Below are positions 24,843 through 38,066 of a stretch of DNA of 64,000 nucleotides, in pieces. Position 1 is the first letter of the stretch. Each line of letters begins with the position of its first letter. The translations under genes and the position numbers were made by a program. A model generated the notes under the pieces. That model did no database searches and had not been told where the DNA came from. It was given only the letters and a program-made list of their open reading frames with translations. Source of the DNA: Acanthornis magna (Eukaryota; Chordata; Aves; Passeriformes; Acanthizidae); NCBI GenBank assembly GCA_036785705.1, contig JAWUZG010000056.1:12882501-12946500 (forward strand). The letters are read 5' to 3'.

Positions 24843-27800
24843 TCAGGTTTGAACACTAAGATCCAAAGGCAGAAGAGAGCTGAAGGATGGCTTTTTCCTG
24901 GTACTTCAGCCTCCTCTACAGTACAGCAAAACCTTCGGAGAGACAGAGCTCAGTGTGTTCCAGAGCACTAATTTTCCTGCCAGCTGCAAAATATCCTCAC
25001 CAGTCTTTAAATTTTTCACAGCTACAGTACTTAGAGCTACTGCAGTGACTGAGGCACTTTTTAAAATTACATTTTTGCCATTAGAGAACAGAAACCATTA
25101 TAACCATTACCTTACTGAAGTAACCCCCCCACCACAACTGCAGACTGATGAAACTTTTGTAAGGTTTAAAAGAAACACTTTGAAACATGAATACAAACAC
25201 AGGCAGCCCTGAAAATGTGTCCTGCGACAGAACTACCACTTGATGGCACTGCACAGCATCGAGCTACTACGATTCAGAGTTATTTTATTTTCCACTTAAG
25301 CACAATATGGAATTGTTTTACTGAGCCAGGCAGAGGACAAGCACTTGCAGGGAAACCACATCCAGCACAGTCTTTGGAAGCAATGGGAAGCACTGCAGGC
25401 AGAATGCAGAGAGGCTGTGTGAAATTCTGGCTTCGTGAAATCCACATCTTCGTGAGCTTTCACATCAGCTTCGTGATTGCTCTCACATCAATTCTGCAGC
25501 AGAACTGCCTCTAGCTGAACAAAATGACTGTCAGCACTCTGTTACAGGAAATACAGCAGGGATATGTATCCTGATGAATGACATGGGAAATGTGTTTGGT
25601 CATTCTAAAGGTAACATACAAATATTTATGACCTCTCTATACAAATACGTCCCACAGTGGAAGAGTAGTTGAGGCGCATTTTCATTCCCTCAAACCCAAG
25701 TGCAGATCTCCATTGCTTTTTCCTCCTGACAGGAGAAAAGGCAACACTGGGGATGGGACACCATCTCTTGATGTCTGTCCAGGCATTACCCAGATCCTCA
25801 GCTACCAATAATAAATAGAAATAAAGAATCCCAAATGCAGAGCCCAACACATGCACATTATTTCACCCAAATTTCATCTAACTCCTAGTATGATAATATA
25901 AAGATTCCTTCTGCAGTTTCAGAGAACATGAGGAAGCAATCAACAGCTCTCCAAAAGCAGATCATTGTCTCTGCTTTCCCACCCCTACCAGCTGTACCAG
26001 CTCTGGCATCTTCTGCAAGTCATATTAAAGTTCACACGTAATGCTGCAAAGTAGTGGTGAGTAAAGGGCAGAATTTCAGAGAAGTGCTCCAGACTCCAAG
26101 CCAGACTGTTGATTGTTTACCAGCACTTTCACACCCACAAAACAGGATCACAGAAGAAAAGTTCAAATAGATAATGAGATGAGGAGGGCTTTGAACCCAA
26201 ACCCAGCACTTTTAGTTTCAGACAATATGGAAGAAGGGTTGAGAAAAGGCATCTGAGCTGCAATTTAAGCAACAGCTTATCCTGGAGGAAGATGCTGCTG
26301 ATGGTCTGGCAGCCTCATCCGACTTCTCCAGCCAAAGCTGCCTCCAGTAAATGCACAAAAGTGATAATTTCACAAACAGCCCTACACTAACATCACACAC
26401 ATCTCATGAGCTAGAGAATGTCTCGCTTAAGAGGAGCAAGCCAAGCACTCAGCCTCATGATAATCAGGCTGTGCAAAAGTCTGCATTGAGGTAGGACAGA
26501 GCCCAGAAGCAGCAGGGAGCTTTGCCAGGGGATGGTGCTGAGCTCAGGTGGCAGCTGCCAGACACCCATTTCCACAGAAGGGAGAGCTTCTTGCATCAAT
26601 CAGACTTGAGTTTGACAAGTGGAGGATGAAAAGAATCTGAATCAAAGATCTAAGTGACAAAAACTTAAAAGATGAGGTCAAGCACAGTTTAGCGAGGAAA
26701 GTATTTTGCCTGGAGAATGAAAGCAGAGCCAGACAAGCTGCAATATGCTCCTCTCAAAAAAAATCAGTTTATTCAGGCGCCCTAGCTGACTTTCTTAAAA
26801 CCAACCAAGCAGCAGGTTCTTCCACAAGCAATGCAAGCAAATACTTTATTTGAAAAAGGTGCTCAGGGGCCTTCACTCATTCATTACTCAAAGACATTTT
26901 GAAGGTGGGGCAGAAAACTAGTTTGTCATTAAGAAGAAATCAAGTACCCAACAAATAAAAGACAAGAGGTTTATCAGATCCTCTCACCACAGAGCTGAAC
27001 TAAACATCAAGGCTGGCTGTCCTCTTGCCTAAGGACCCTGAGAGAAACAAAGACAGGGCTTCTGTACAGTGATTTTCATGAGAAATTCCCACATCAAAAG
27101 CATGTGTGGTATGTTCTACTTTTTCTGCTGGACTGACCTCAGATATTCAGGCATCTTAGTGGCCTTTGTCACCATAGATGCCACTAAACAAACAAATTCT
27201 GTGTTAGTAGAAAAGTAACTTAACCACAGATGCCAACCTCATGACAGCATATTACTGTAGAACTATAAAGGTATTTCATTTTGTCCTTTTGTCCCCTTGG
27301 TAGAGAGCTCTGAAGAACATTAATTGTCTGGCACCCAACAGTGCACAAATGACACCTGAGATGGTTTCAGCCATGGTAAGAAGCAGGATGTCACACAGGT
27401 AAAACACCTCAGTGCACTCAGGGACACGGCAAACCACAGCACCAGGACAGACACAGCTGCCACAAGCCTCCAAACTCTGTATTGTGAACATTTTTCTTCA
27501 ATCCTTTAATATTTACTCAGAAGAGCGGGGTTTTTTTACTAAAACATGAACCTCAGAGGGTATTGCAATTGTTTTTCCCAGGAATACACAGTGCACTTCA
27601 GTAGGGCATCATTCTGTATGAATACGTAAGTGGGGGAAAATATTATATACCTTATCCTTTTCTTCAATTTTAGATTAAAGCAGGACACACTGGGAAATTT
27701 ACAGGAGTAGTTCATTCATTAACAGAAAAGGACCTACTGTACCCAAACCCCAGGTTATATTAAGAGAGGGTCAATGCATTCTTTCTGAGGCTTTTGAAGT

Positions 27801-30800
27801 TCATACTTCATTAAGTTGCGTGACATTTTGCCTTGGAAGTGGGAGCTCTCATCTCTATCAAAAAGTCTCCTTGAGAAACTCTGCAGGTTACACAGCTCCT
27901 AAGTGGCAGTTTAGACAAGAGACTCCATCCACAGACCTGATTAAAGACCAAAGTCAATGGCAGCATTTTTATCAATTAAGTGTTTGCCCTCTCATGCAAT
28001 CACCAGTTATGACACATTTGGGTTTGTCACTCCAAATAACGTGGGCACACCTTAGACAAACCATGCAGAGGAGGAGTGCTGTGATTTAAAACAAGTTTGT
28101 TCCTTTTAATCTAAAAGGAAAAAGGAAAAAAAGTTTGCAGCAATACATCATGCTTCTCCAGCTGCTAATCTTTTCCATTTCACACCCACTGATCATTATC
28201 ACCATGAAAAAACATTCCTGTCTCAAAGGCAGATCTAAGGTTGTAACCTTGGCTGCAATCAAGAGTAGATGAGCTTAATGTTTCCCAATGAGTTCCCTGC
28301 ATGTCAACCCAGTGCTTTTCCAAAACCTTCATACCCAATACTGCACTCAGGTAATTTTTCTAAAAAAAACCATACAACATTGATTTCAGAGATGTAAGAG
28401 ATGCGACTGGGTTACAAAAATGATCAATAATGCTACAAAGACCCCACAGGCAGCAGAGGCCGAAATCAGAAGCCGAGCACATCACTTTTGAAGGTAGATT
28501 TTCGGGACACTCGATGCAGCTGAAGACACAACCTTGATCATTCCTTCATGTGTAGTCAATATTTATTAAAGCCTGGGTAGAAATAAGGACATGGCTTGGG
28601 AGCCTTGATCCTTTTGTAATTAAATCTCCTGCTGAATAATCTGCTGGACTCCCAATTAATGATAATGTTTCTAAAAAGATCAACACTTCATGTTTGCAAA
28701 GCGCTCTACCATGGATGTTAGCAATAATGGAGCTTAATCTAAGTGACTAATGTAAACAATTTCATCTATAAACAGAATTAATGAATCACAACAATAAAAA
28801 GGTCACCTAATAATAAACCTCCATTGTTTAGAGCGTTGTTAATCCTTTTTTTTAATACTTCTAGATGATCTGGACATTCCAAAACAACAGTGACAAGAGC
28901 CAGGAAGTACCTTACAATACAGAAGTCAAAATTTTGACTTACAATGGTAGGGAGATACCACTTCTATAAAAAGATGATGATCAGTGAGGTCATTGTAAGC
29001 ACTTAAGAAAAACAAACAAAACTGAAGTTCATGACTTCCCACCTCTCATCCTCCTGTGCCACCCCAGCCCTGCCAGCAAACAGAAAAGCTTTGGTCCTCC
29101 AGCTTTGAGACCCTTTGAGACCCCTTCCCAAGCACAAATCCCAGGGAGACCACAAATAAGGATTGAAACACTGTCCTTCATCCACTACACTGTGCCCGAT
29201 AAGAATTCCCATATCAACTGGACAGCACTGAAATACAAGAGGGATGTGAGTAAAGTTAGTTTTGGATTTAATCCAGTATCTGTGCATCAATAAAGATGTT
29301 CCCAACATCTGCAGTCTGAGGCAGATGACCATCCAGCCACATGGACTTTTTTTTGCAGCTGAAGAAATAAATGCATCTTAAGGAAGTGGGTTTGAACATT
29401 TTTATTTTAAATTCACCCCACAATATTCAGCCACAGTCTCTGCTAAGTCCCAGTGCCTTCTCTAAATTCAATAATTCCATGCTGACAGGGGCAGGGGAGC
29501 AGCCTGACCTCCAGCCCACGTGAGCGCCGGCACCGCGCTATCGCACCCAAGCTAAATTGGGGAACACTTCCCTGCCCTATCTCTCCTGGCACCAGCTCCT
29601 CTGCCCCATGACTGCGCTGCTGGGAGCAGCTCCCAGCTCCAGGACAGCTCCTAAAACAGCTCTGGGGGACACAGACGATGCTCCTGGGGGACAGGAGACA
29701 GCTGTTTGCACAGCAAAGGCTGAGCACCTGTCCCAGCCTAAACCTGCAGCAACACCACACCGAGCTCCAGCTCCTGGCAACCTCATCAACCAGAGAACAA
29801 TCAGGAAAGGCTTAAATGAGACTTACTGAATCACAAAAACATGAGCGTAATTATTACAGGATGTGTTTTCCGCCTCATTTCTTAATCTTCACACGTACAA
29901 GGGCCAGCGGTCTCATCATTGCAGGCCGTGACCTCTCAGTGGTCAGAGGCCCTGCAGAGCAGGAGAGATGATTTTTACAGAAGACGTAAATAAAAGTCCA
30001 AGCATCCAAAAGAAAGCACCAAGACAGATACAGCAGGTGGTCTTCTTTCCAATTATGCACACTGATTTGAGTAATACAAGAATCTCTATTCCTCTATTTA
30101 GTGTCTATGTGGTTTTCCATCACCCAAAAAACTTAGGCCCCAAGTACACTGGACATCTCAGGTTCCCAAATCCATTTTCTTAATTATAAAGTATTAATCT
30201 GGGCAATCTGGTAATTATCAGATAGGATAAAATATGCTCTAGCTCTCTAATTGGCTTCTAGGAACTGAACTGGAGACCTCCTTTTTTACTTTCTCCTCCT
30301 AAAAGGAGCTCAGTAGTGCTGCTGATGAAAACAACTCTCTAAAGGATCTTTCAGGATGAAACTCATGAAAGATTTAGTAAAATAATAAACAAAATTGCAT
30401 AATCCTTTATCTAAGATATTAGCTTAAAAGAGGAAGAGTGTAAAGGATGCAACGGTGTCAAAAACAAAGGGGACAAGTGTGGGAGCAGCGTATTTTCCTG
30501 AGAGTAGACAAATATAGGGAGATCCTCTGACATGTCAGTATTGCCTGTTATTCCCAGTCATTTACAGAGATGGAATTCCTTATGGAGGAATTCACAGGAC
30601 ACTGCTCTCAGTTATTTGAAAACAACATCTAGGAGCCTGTATGTGAAAAATGGAGTTTCCATCACTTTGAAGAAGCAATGTGGTGAGGTTTGTTATTCAC
30701 CTCCCAAAGGCCAGGCCACAAGACTGCTGTGTCTGCCTTTAGAAAAACAGAAATACCAGGAAGATACCCTTTTGTGTTCTGCTGGCACATAACAACTCTC

Positions 30801-32470
30801 AGATGAGAGTCAATTAGCAACACATGGAAAACAAAACTGATCTGAAAATGTACAAAGCATTTATACTGAGAGCAAACAGAAAGACTAAATTTTGACTTTT
30901 CAAATTTGCTTAAGCTACCAAAATTTGTTTCTTTTGAAAGGAAACTGATTTGTGTATACACCTGGCCAGGAGAGGAGGACAGAAAAGGGAGTCACTGATG
31001 TATTAATAATGTAACTTATTTGCATTGCAAAGAAACACTATACCCAGTGCCATATAATCATTATTTTACACCAGGCTACATTTGACCTCAGCCCAGTTCT
31101 CCTCACTATCACGTGGGGATGAGGACTTCTAAGTGTACCACTTCAGTATTACATATTCAATAAAACCCCACACAAAACAGTGGGAAAATAAACTAATTCA
31201 GTAGATAAGACTGAAAAAACAAAGCCTCCAGATTAGCTAAGTCATACACTGTTCAAATGACAGAAGGATAATTTTATTCTGCATTCCACCACTCATGTGC
31301 TTCTACTGTATCAATTCCATCATATATTTGCACGTAAGTTCCTTTCTCTCTTAATGTGTCCTAAGTTTAAGTTTCTTCAATGTCAAAGTACATTCACTAG
31401 GCTTGAGATCTAACAAAATTCAGGCAACATTTAGTTTCAAAATAGAGGATATGGTGTACTCCTGGAAGGCCACTCTCACAAAGTCAGGTCACACTATGTC
31501 GTGTTTTAATCTTGCTTCAAGCACAGACTTAGGACAGTGGATAGAGAATAAATTCCAACGCAAACTTCTAGTTGGTAATTAAAGGTAGGCAAAACTTAAA
31601 GCCTCCATGGCATTAAAGGTCGATGTGATCCATTATTTACAACATGCAGCACTCTCCATGATACAGGTCTATCACCAGTTCTGATTGTTCCTCCTTCCTT
31701 TCCCTTAAAAGCCACATTTGCAAGCAATTTTCCCTTCAAATTTTCCATCCTTGCATCCAGCTCTGCGGGCAGGACCGTGAGCTCCAGCAGCAGCTCAGCC
31801 TGCCCCGAGCATGGCAAGGCAAGGAGGAAAGCAAACAGTTCCAGACCTGGCTGGCAGCTCTGGCACAGCTTTAACACACACTCGCACACCCCCGCACATC
31901 CAGGTCTAATTTGACAGTCCCCATGTTCTGCAACAAAGCTGCTATTCAAGAGCCAGAGGAAGCTTGTTCCTTATTAATGGAGGCACGGAGGTTACGAGCT
32001 TTGAGAGGCTGACGTAAACCGTACCCTGCTGCAGCCGAGCTTTCGCTGCCTCCAGGTCCTCCCTGCCACGTCTAAAACTCCAAACAGAAAAATATTATCG
32101 CAGTGGGCAAGCCCTGCACACTGGGATGCCCTGTTTTCCACACAAGCAATTTCTTCTCACCACCTCTCAACACATCAAGTCACACGAGCACAGCCACGCA
32201 CTCCAGCACGCTTTGGGGAGGAAAATTAGAAGTGGGGGATACCTGCACAGAGACAGCATTATGTGCCTCAAAACTTACTTAAAACAGTCTGCTGGAAAGC
32301 CAGAGGAGCTTTGTGACTTACCTGACGTTACCACTGAGCATTTGCAACTGAATTAATACAAATAACCTCCTTAGGGAGCAAAGAGAAAAGAACAGCAACT
32401 CCAAAAAGCTGACGGGAAGTGTTTTGTGTGAATAGTAGGAGAGGAAAAAAGTGTTTTAATTTGTACTCAC

Positions 32471-32515
32471 ATACAACGGAGCTTGTTGTGGATTAAGTTT
32501 CATGACCTCAGAACA
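32471..32515 (-). CDS. AKAP13: AKAP13 start-codon exon (first coding exon)
   Basis: This tiny exon carries the AKAP13 initiator. On the minus strand a pyrimidine-rich tract ends in TTTCAG at 32516, followed by 12 nt of 5' UTR and ATG at 32503-32501. Eleven codons reading MKLNPQQAPLY follow, then a strong donor GTGAGT immediately after 32471, giving a phase-0 intron. The peptide matches my memory of the human AKAP13 N-terminus, and an APLYG motif (the final G is supplied by the next exon) also begins the related exchange factor ARHGEF28. The start context has G at -3 and A at +4, so it is adequate but not optimal. Because the exon opens with a 3' splice site, at least one upstream non-coding exon must exist. 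Coding part: 32471-32503. Confidence rests on the in-frame join to the next exon and the exact motif. No other gene would explain it. Confidence 0.94.
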
Positions 32516-35500
32516 CTGAAACAGAAAAGAAAAAGCAAGTTTAAGCTATTTTTCATAAAATTTTATGCACTTCTTTGTAAGTTGCTTTAGCACTCACACA
32601 TTCCTTTTTCCAATAATCACTTTTTCTCTTCCCCTTCCTGTCCACCTCAGTTCATCTTTCCTCCTAGCAATTCTCACTTCATATCTGCTTTTTATGGCAA
32701 TTATCAATCCTTAATTGAAATCCTTCCACCAATTCCCCCACTCCCCAATGAAAAATTATCTATAAACATTTGCAATTCTCCCTGCTGCTCAAGAAATCCA
32801 ACTACTACCTTGTCCAAGGCAATGTGGTGTCATTTTTTACTCCTTTCCCTGCATTATTTATTAAAAAAACATTTCACAACAATATCATAAAGAAGCTATC
32901 AAAAATGCTCTGGAGAAAAGCTTCCAGAATATATGATGCTCATGGTTCTGCATTAGCATTTTTCATAATCAAAATCTAGCATCACTCATCCTACAAAAGC
33001 TACTTTAGTCCAGAATCTTTCCTCTTTCAGGAATGTCCCTGGAATTTCTCTATAACCTGGTAAAAGTTTCTTATATTGAGCTTCAAATCAGTTGAACCAG
33101 AATTTCTCTTGTGTTAATTCCTCTGTTCCAGCAGAAAATATTCACTCTAAACAAAAGCTCTAAGTTTTCATTTAAAGTGTGTATTAAGAGATCCAGGGTC
33201 CTAAGATGAAGGAATGCAAAACAATTAAAAATGGAATTTCTGATGTTACTCATGTCTGCAGAACTGGTAAAGCTCTGCAAATACTTCAAGCCCTTTTTAA
33301 AATAGATGAAATACCAATCTGCTTTTCACACAAAAAAACGCAGGATCTCGTTCATACTTTGCTCCTTTCCAAATCCCACAGTTTTCCTTCAGTGAGACAG
33401 AAATTAAACCACAGCCTAAGTTCTCTTAGCTGATTCCAGCCATCCTTGCTCCCTCACACGCTCTCCTTATTTTACAAAATGTTTTTGTGCTGGTTGTTTT
33501 AAAATACCACAGGGACCTGCCAAGCTTGTGCATCAAAACAGCCCCTCTGCAAAAGGTTCTCTGAGGCAGCCATGGATGGACGAGTATTTTGCAAGAGTTT
33601 TAAATCTAGTCCAATTCATACCTATTTTCAACCCCGATATTCCCCTTTGTACAGCAAAAATGCCTCAAAATGATTTAAGCCTGATAGTTTTCACTGTATT
33701 TTCAGCTCTTACAAAGACTGATTTACTCAGGAAAAGAGGGGATTAGTAGCACTAGCTGTGATTTGGGCAGGTGAGCTCCAAGAACAGCTCTGCAAACAAT
33801 CCTCACTGGTGCCCTACAACACGATCCTGGCAACTCCAGTCCTACTGAGGGCTCAAAATGAAAAGAGGAAAAAGAAACAAAACCAAAAAAATGCACAAAC
33901 TCTGCCAATCTCCCTCATGACCTACCTGAGCCTCTCTCTCTCCTGTTCCGGACCTGCATGTCCTAAACAGGAGCATAAAAACATTACCCAGACAAGAGCA
34001 TCTATTCTATCTTACGGAAATCAAACCATGCTTGAAAAAGCACCCAACCTTTCAAGCTCACTTCACACAGAGATTTTTAGAATTTTTCATTGCTATAGAC
34101 CAATTCCATGTGAATTCAAACTCATGACCAGTTTTTGTTGGGTTTTTTGGCAAGAGAAGCACACGGCAGCAGCGAAATAGGGTGACACTCCTGAACACTT
34201 GGTCTTGTCAAAAAATCATGGAAATACTTCCTGCAGGAAGATTTTTTTCCCCTCTTATCTTACTAGTTGGCCCTTATATCAGTGACTTAAAGTGATTCCT
34301 TGGCTCGTAATGTGCATGTCATTCCAATTTTTCTAAGGATGCAAACTTAGTTTGCAAGGAGCCAGGCAGGTTTGGAAGATATTTTATTTTATCTTCTTAG
34401 GAAGTGCTTTGGCAAAAACATAGGAGAAAAACTGAGTGACAGATAAGCCTGAATGACTACTCTGCGTCAGCAAAGGACTAAATTTAGGTTTCTAGACAAG
34501 TGAATTTCTCCAACCAATGGACAGGCAGGGAGCAGTCTCTGAAGAACTTCTAAAAACTTTAATCCGGTAAGAAGAGGAAAAACAAAAGGCAGATCATACT
34601 GGTCATAACCAAACCAAGATTCATAGAGACCCGAATATAGTCAGGAAGTTGGACCACTTCAAGTGTAAAAATGAGGAGGGAAAAAACAAACCCAAGAGAA
34701 AAGAGGCTAAACTTTGCTTTCTCCTATTATTAGAGGAGCACATCCTTCAAGACAACGCCTGCTCTGAGCCCCAGTTCTATCTTTGTGAGCAGGAAGAACT
34801 TTCTGTATCAGATATCGATGCAGTGAGAATAACTGGCCCTACTGTGGGATCAGGATCTGGACTACACATGAACAGCCTTGAAACCAAACTAACAAGAAGA
34901 GGTAAACATAAATCCCACCTGCCTTGCTCAGCTCCCACCCAGCACACAAAGTCATGCTATGGGCACCTCATGGCAACCCATAGATTCTGCTCCAGTAGCA
35001 GCTGCCTGTACTTAAAACATTTATGGTATTTCTCACAATAACTAAATCTTCTGAATTTCAGTATCTGGGAGGTTTATCACAAGCTCTTTATACATCCAGA
35101 CAATTACACAGCGAGGTTTCTGGAATTGTATTAGATTTTCCACCTTAGGATAACACAGTCAAATCCCTTGCATTTGCAAATTGGAAAGTAGGACATGAAA
35201 TGAAAATCCAGGTTCAAGCTCTGCAAAGCAACGGTGGTTTTAGACATTATAAAAATCTGCAGATGTCAGTAAAATAGAAAGCTACTGGAGCCTTCTCAAA
35301 ATGGGACAGATACCTTTCTGCTCTGTTAAGCACTGAAGAATTAATACAGTGAGTTTTATTAATGTCTCTTCAAGAGAACTTCTCTGTTATTTCATACAAA
35401 ATTTCATGGATGGGGACAAATGACTGTTTTTCATTTCTCACATATGGTAGTGTGTGACAGGGAAAGAAAGGAAAAAAAGCATTTATTTGCTTTTCTGTGG

Positions 35501-36021
35501 TACACAAAACCTCATCCAGAATTAGGACATCATTGGTTATGTGCTGTAAAAATGTCAATGCAAACGAAGTTGCTGCCCTGAAGAGTTTACAAATAAGCAC
35601 AGGCAGCAGGAAGGGACACAAATCCCTTGTGCCAAAGCAATAAATCTTCTTCATCTACTGCTCCCAGCTACCACTTAATTTGACCATAATTAAGTGGCTT
35701 ATTTCTTCTAGGCATCACAGGCAAAGTATGTATCATGAGGACAAATCCGATGGGGAAGTCAATGCTCCTCCAGACCAACCCACCTCACGCAGAAGCTGCA
35801 GGGCTGAAGGACTTTGACCACCATGGAGATGGGAATGCCAGAATGGCTTTTCCATTTTCCCATCACGCCCCATTCAGGATTGCTCTTTTTGGCAGTGGGC
35901 TTCCATCACATGCTGGTTTCACTGCCCAGCTTCTGTGAGCTTCCCTGCAGCCACTCCTGGCTGCCTGGCTCCATGGAAGAAAGAAAACACAGTACCATTC
36001 TCAAGAGCTGTCCATTAACAA

Positions 36022-36039
36022 TTTTTTTTTTTTTTTTTT
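36022..36039. repeat. (T)18 homopolymer
   Basis: Eighteen consecutive T residues. On the minus strand this is an A18 tract, but I see no retrocopy adjoining it. Nearby A-rich low complexity also occurs at 36428-36475. Confidence 0.92.
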
Positions 36040-36427
36040 AAATCACAAAGACGATCTACAGGAGGGGCAGAAACAAAAACAACCTCTCTCCCCTCCAGCA
36101 ACTAACCAGAACTGCAACAACCAGGAGGTCAAGGGGTATTTAATCCATGCGGTACAGCTGGGAAAACCTACCTACCCCTTTCCCTCTCCATCTCCTTTAT
36201 GCACTAAATAAACTTCAATTTAAACTGTTTGAATTTTTTCAGGCTTTTCAAGTTCAGTTTTTAGGTATTTTAAGTAAACTTTAGTTATACATACACTTCA
36301 AGTTTAAGCTTTGCTGAACTTTATCTGAATCTCAGCACTTGACCTTTTCATTTATCATTTCAACATTTGATTTTAGAAACATTGATCCTTATTTGCAAAG
36401 CTTTACCCATGCACTCCCAGCTGTACA

Positions 36428-36475
36428 AAACAAAAAAACTCAGTAAAAACAAAAAACAAAAAAAAAACCCAAAAC
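36428..36475. repeat. A-rich low-complexity (CAAAA-type)
   Basis: A-rich sequence interspersed with single C residues. It is the source of the Phe/Leu-rich minus-strand ORF at 36360-36542. Confidence 0.8.
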
Positions 36476-38000
36476 CAAAGCAACTCAATCTTAGCCATAA
36501 AGAGCTTGTGGTTGCAGGCAAGAAAGAACAGCCAAAAAACACATGAAGAATCTGATGGTTACAGATTGCATGGAAAGCATTCCAACAGATAAACAGAAAT
36601 GCAGAGAAAGCAGGATGGCTTTCCAGCTGTAAGCATCACAGCATCACTGGGATGAAAGCCAAAGGAAGATTTACTTTTTTTTTTTAATTTAACAGAATTT
36701 AGTTTTTACAAAATTAACCTCTAACGTTAGTTTGAAAAGAGTAAACTTTGACTTCAAGACTCTGGAGTAACACTTTAGCAGGTAGTCCAAAATACACATA
36801 ATCTATAGAAATTAGGAAAGCACTATTGATGCTGGAGATCTGCAAGAGAGCAAGACACAAACAGAATTTCTTTTATACTGTAACAGTGGCACCAATAAAT
36901 ATATCCACAATGGGACAACCTGCCTTAAAGACTACCCTTTAGGCAAATAGCCCAAAAGTTGTAAAAGAGAATAAAGAAATCCTGGAATTTCCTGGGAGCA
37001 CACATTCACCTCCCTTGCTGAGCTGCATCACTTCCCTCTATATGGCTGCACTACAAAAACAAAACCAAGATTCCGAAGCCACGTCACTTCTTATTCAACA
37101 AAGCACAGTGTCCTCAAGGGCACTCCTCCACGCTCTGGTTGTACAAAATGTTAATTTATGAAGTACTTGGAAATATCAAGAGGATTGGGTTTCAGGCCCT
37201 ACAGAGCTGCTGCTCTAAACTACACAAGATAAATAAAGATGGGGAAGTGGTAAGTGAGGGGACTGGAGAGGAGACCAACTGCCCATATACAGAGGAATTC
37301 CTGCTGGAGCCATGATTTTATGCAAAGAGAGATAAAATAGCAATGTCTTTCACAAGTTTATTGTTCTTCCCTAGTGTCTGGGGAATTACTAAGCTGCAAT
37401 ATTTGCCTTTTCTTCTGAGCAGTATATGACATTATTGTGTTGTACTACCCATCATCAGCCTCCTCATTTTTTGTTATAACATGATTATTTGAAAAAAGGC
37501 CTTTCTTGGTTTGGAGTTTTTGGGTTTTTTTCTTTTTTTCTTCTTTTTCACCTGTAGCAAAAACTCTGAAAATGGAAAGAAACAATTATTATATTTGCTT
37601 GTGTGGTCTTTTTCCTGGGTATATTCCTGCACAGCTGAGACCTGCAGTAAGTTACTCTCACCTTGTGGTATTAGGCAAGACATGGGTTCGCTCACACTCT
37701 CTGTTCCACAAGTTTCAGTCAACACTGAGTGAACACCAGAACTCACCATCCTTGAAATGAATGAGCTTTCTAATCAGTGTAAGCAGTATACTATTGCCCT
37801 GGCCTTAAAACCCATGTGAAAAGAGACTGAAAAAAAACAGGACAAACCCTACAAACAGCTTTGACAAGAGAAATAAGCCCATAACCCAGTTCCTCAAGAA
37901 TGTGCATGGAGAAATTTGTATAAATAGAGTAGCTGCAATTGCAGTGACTAAAATAATCCCTAAGACAAGCCCCCTAATACCAAATGCAGAACAACTTTCT

Positions 38001-38066
38001 CTATTTCTGACCAGATACACAAAGTCATGCAATAATGCATGATTTTGTGTACCTGATCAGAAATAG
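38001..38066. repeat. Long-stem inverted repeat (31-bp arms, 4-nt loop)
   Basis: The left arm at 38001-38031 (CTATTTCTGACCAG...TCATGCA) is the reverse complement of the right arm at 38036-38066 (TGCATGATTTTGTG...AAATAG), except at three transition sites. The loop is ATAA. Transcribed on the minus strand (AKAP13 sense), two of the three mismatches become G-U wobbles. It could be a palindromic DNA-transposon remnant or an RNA hairpin. The loop is short for a canonical microRNA precursor. Confidence 0.85.

Larger units (their letters stand above)
15818..32470 (-). other. AKAP13: AKAP13 intron between coding exons 1 and 2
   Basis: This is a 16.7-kb phase-0 intron running from GTGAGT (32470) to CCTAG (15818). 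It contains a CA/TA microsatellite (16125-16156), a CR1 tail (16825-16983), an ATT microsatellite (17158-17180), a possible degraded CR1 tail (about 20620-20712), CCT/GAG trinucleotide runs, an A-rich run (24806-24842) and an AT-rich, homeodomain-motif-rich stretch (28550-28860). I see no exon in it. Larger openings (for example 17066-17620 and 22250-22750) lack any recognisable family. Confidence 0.85.

Noticed and set aside
29619..29637. Short perfect palindrome (8-bp arms, 3-nt loop)
   Set aside because: Short enough to arise by chance in 64 kb, with no flanking features.
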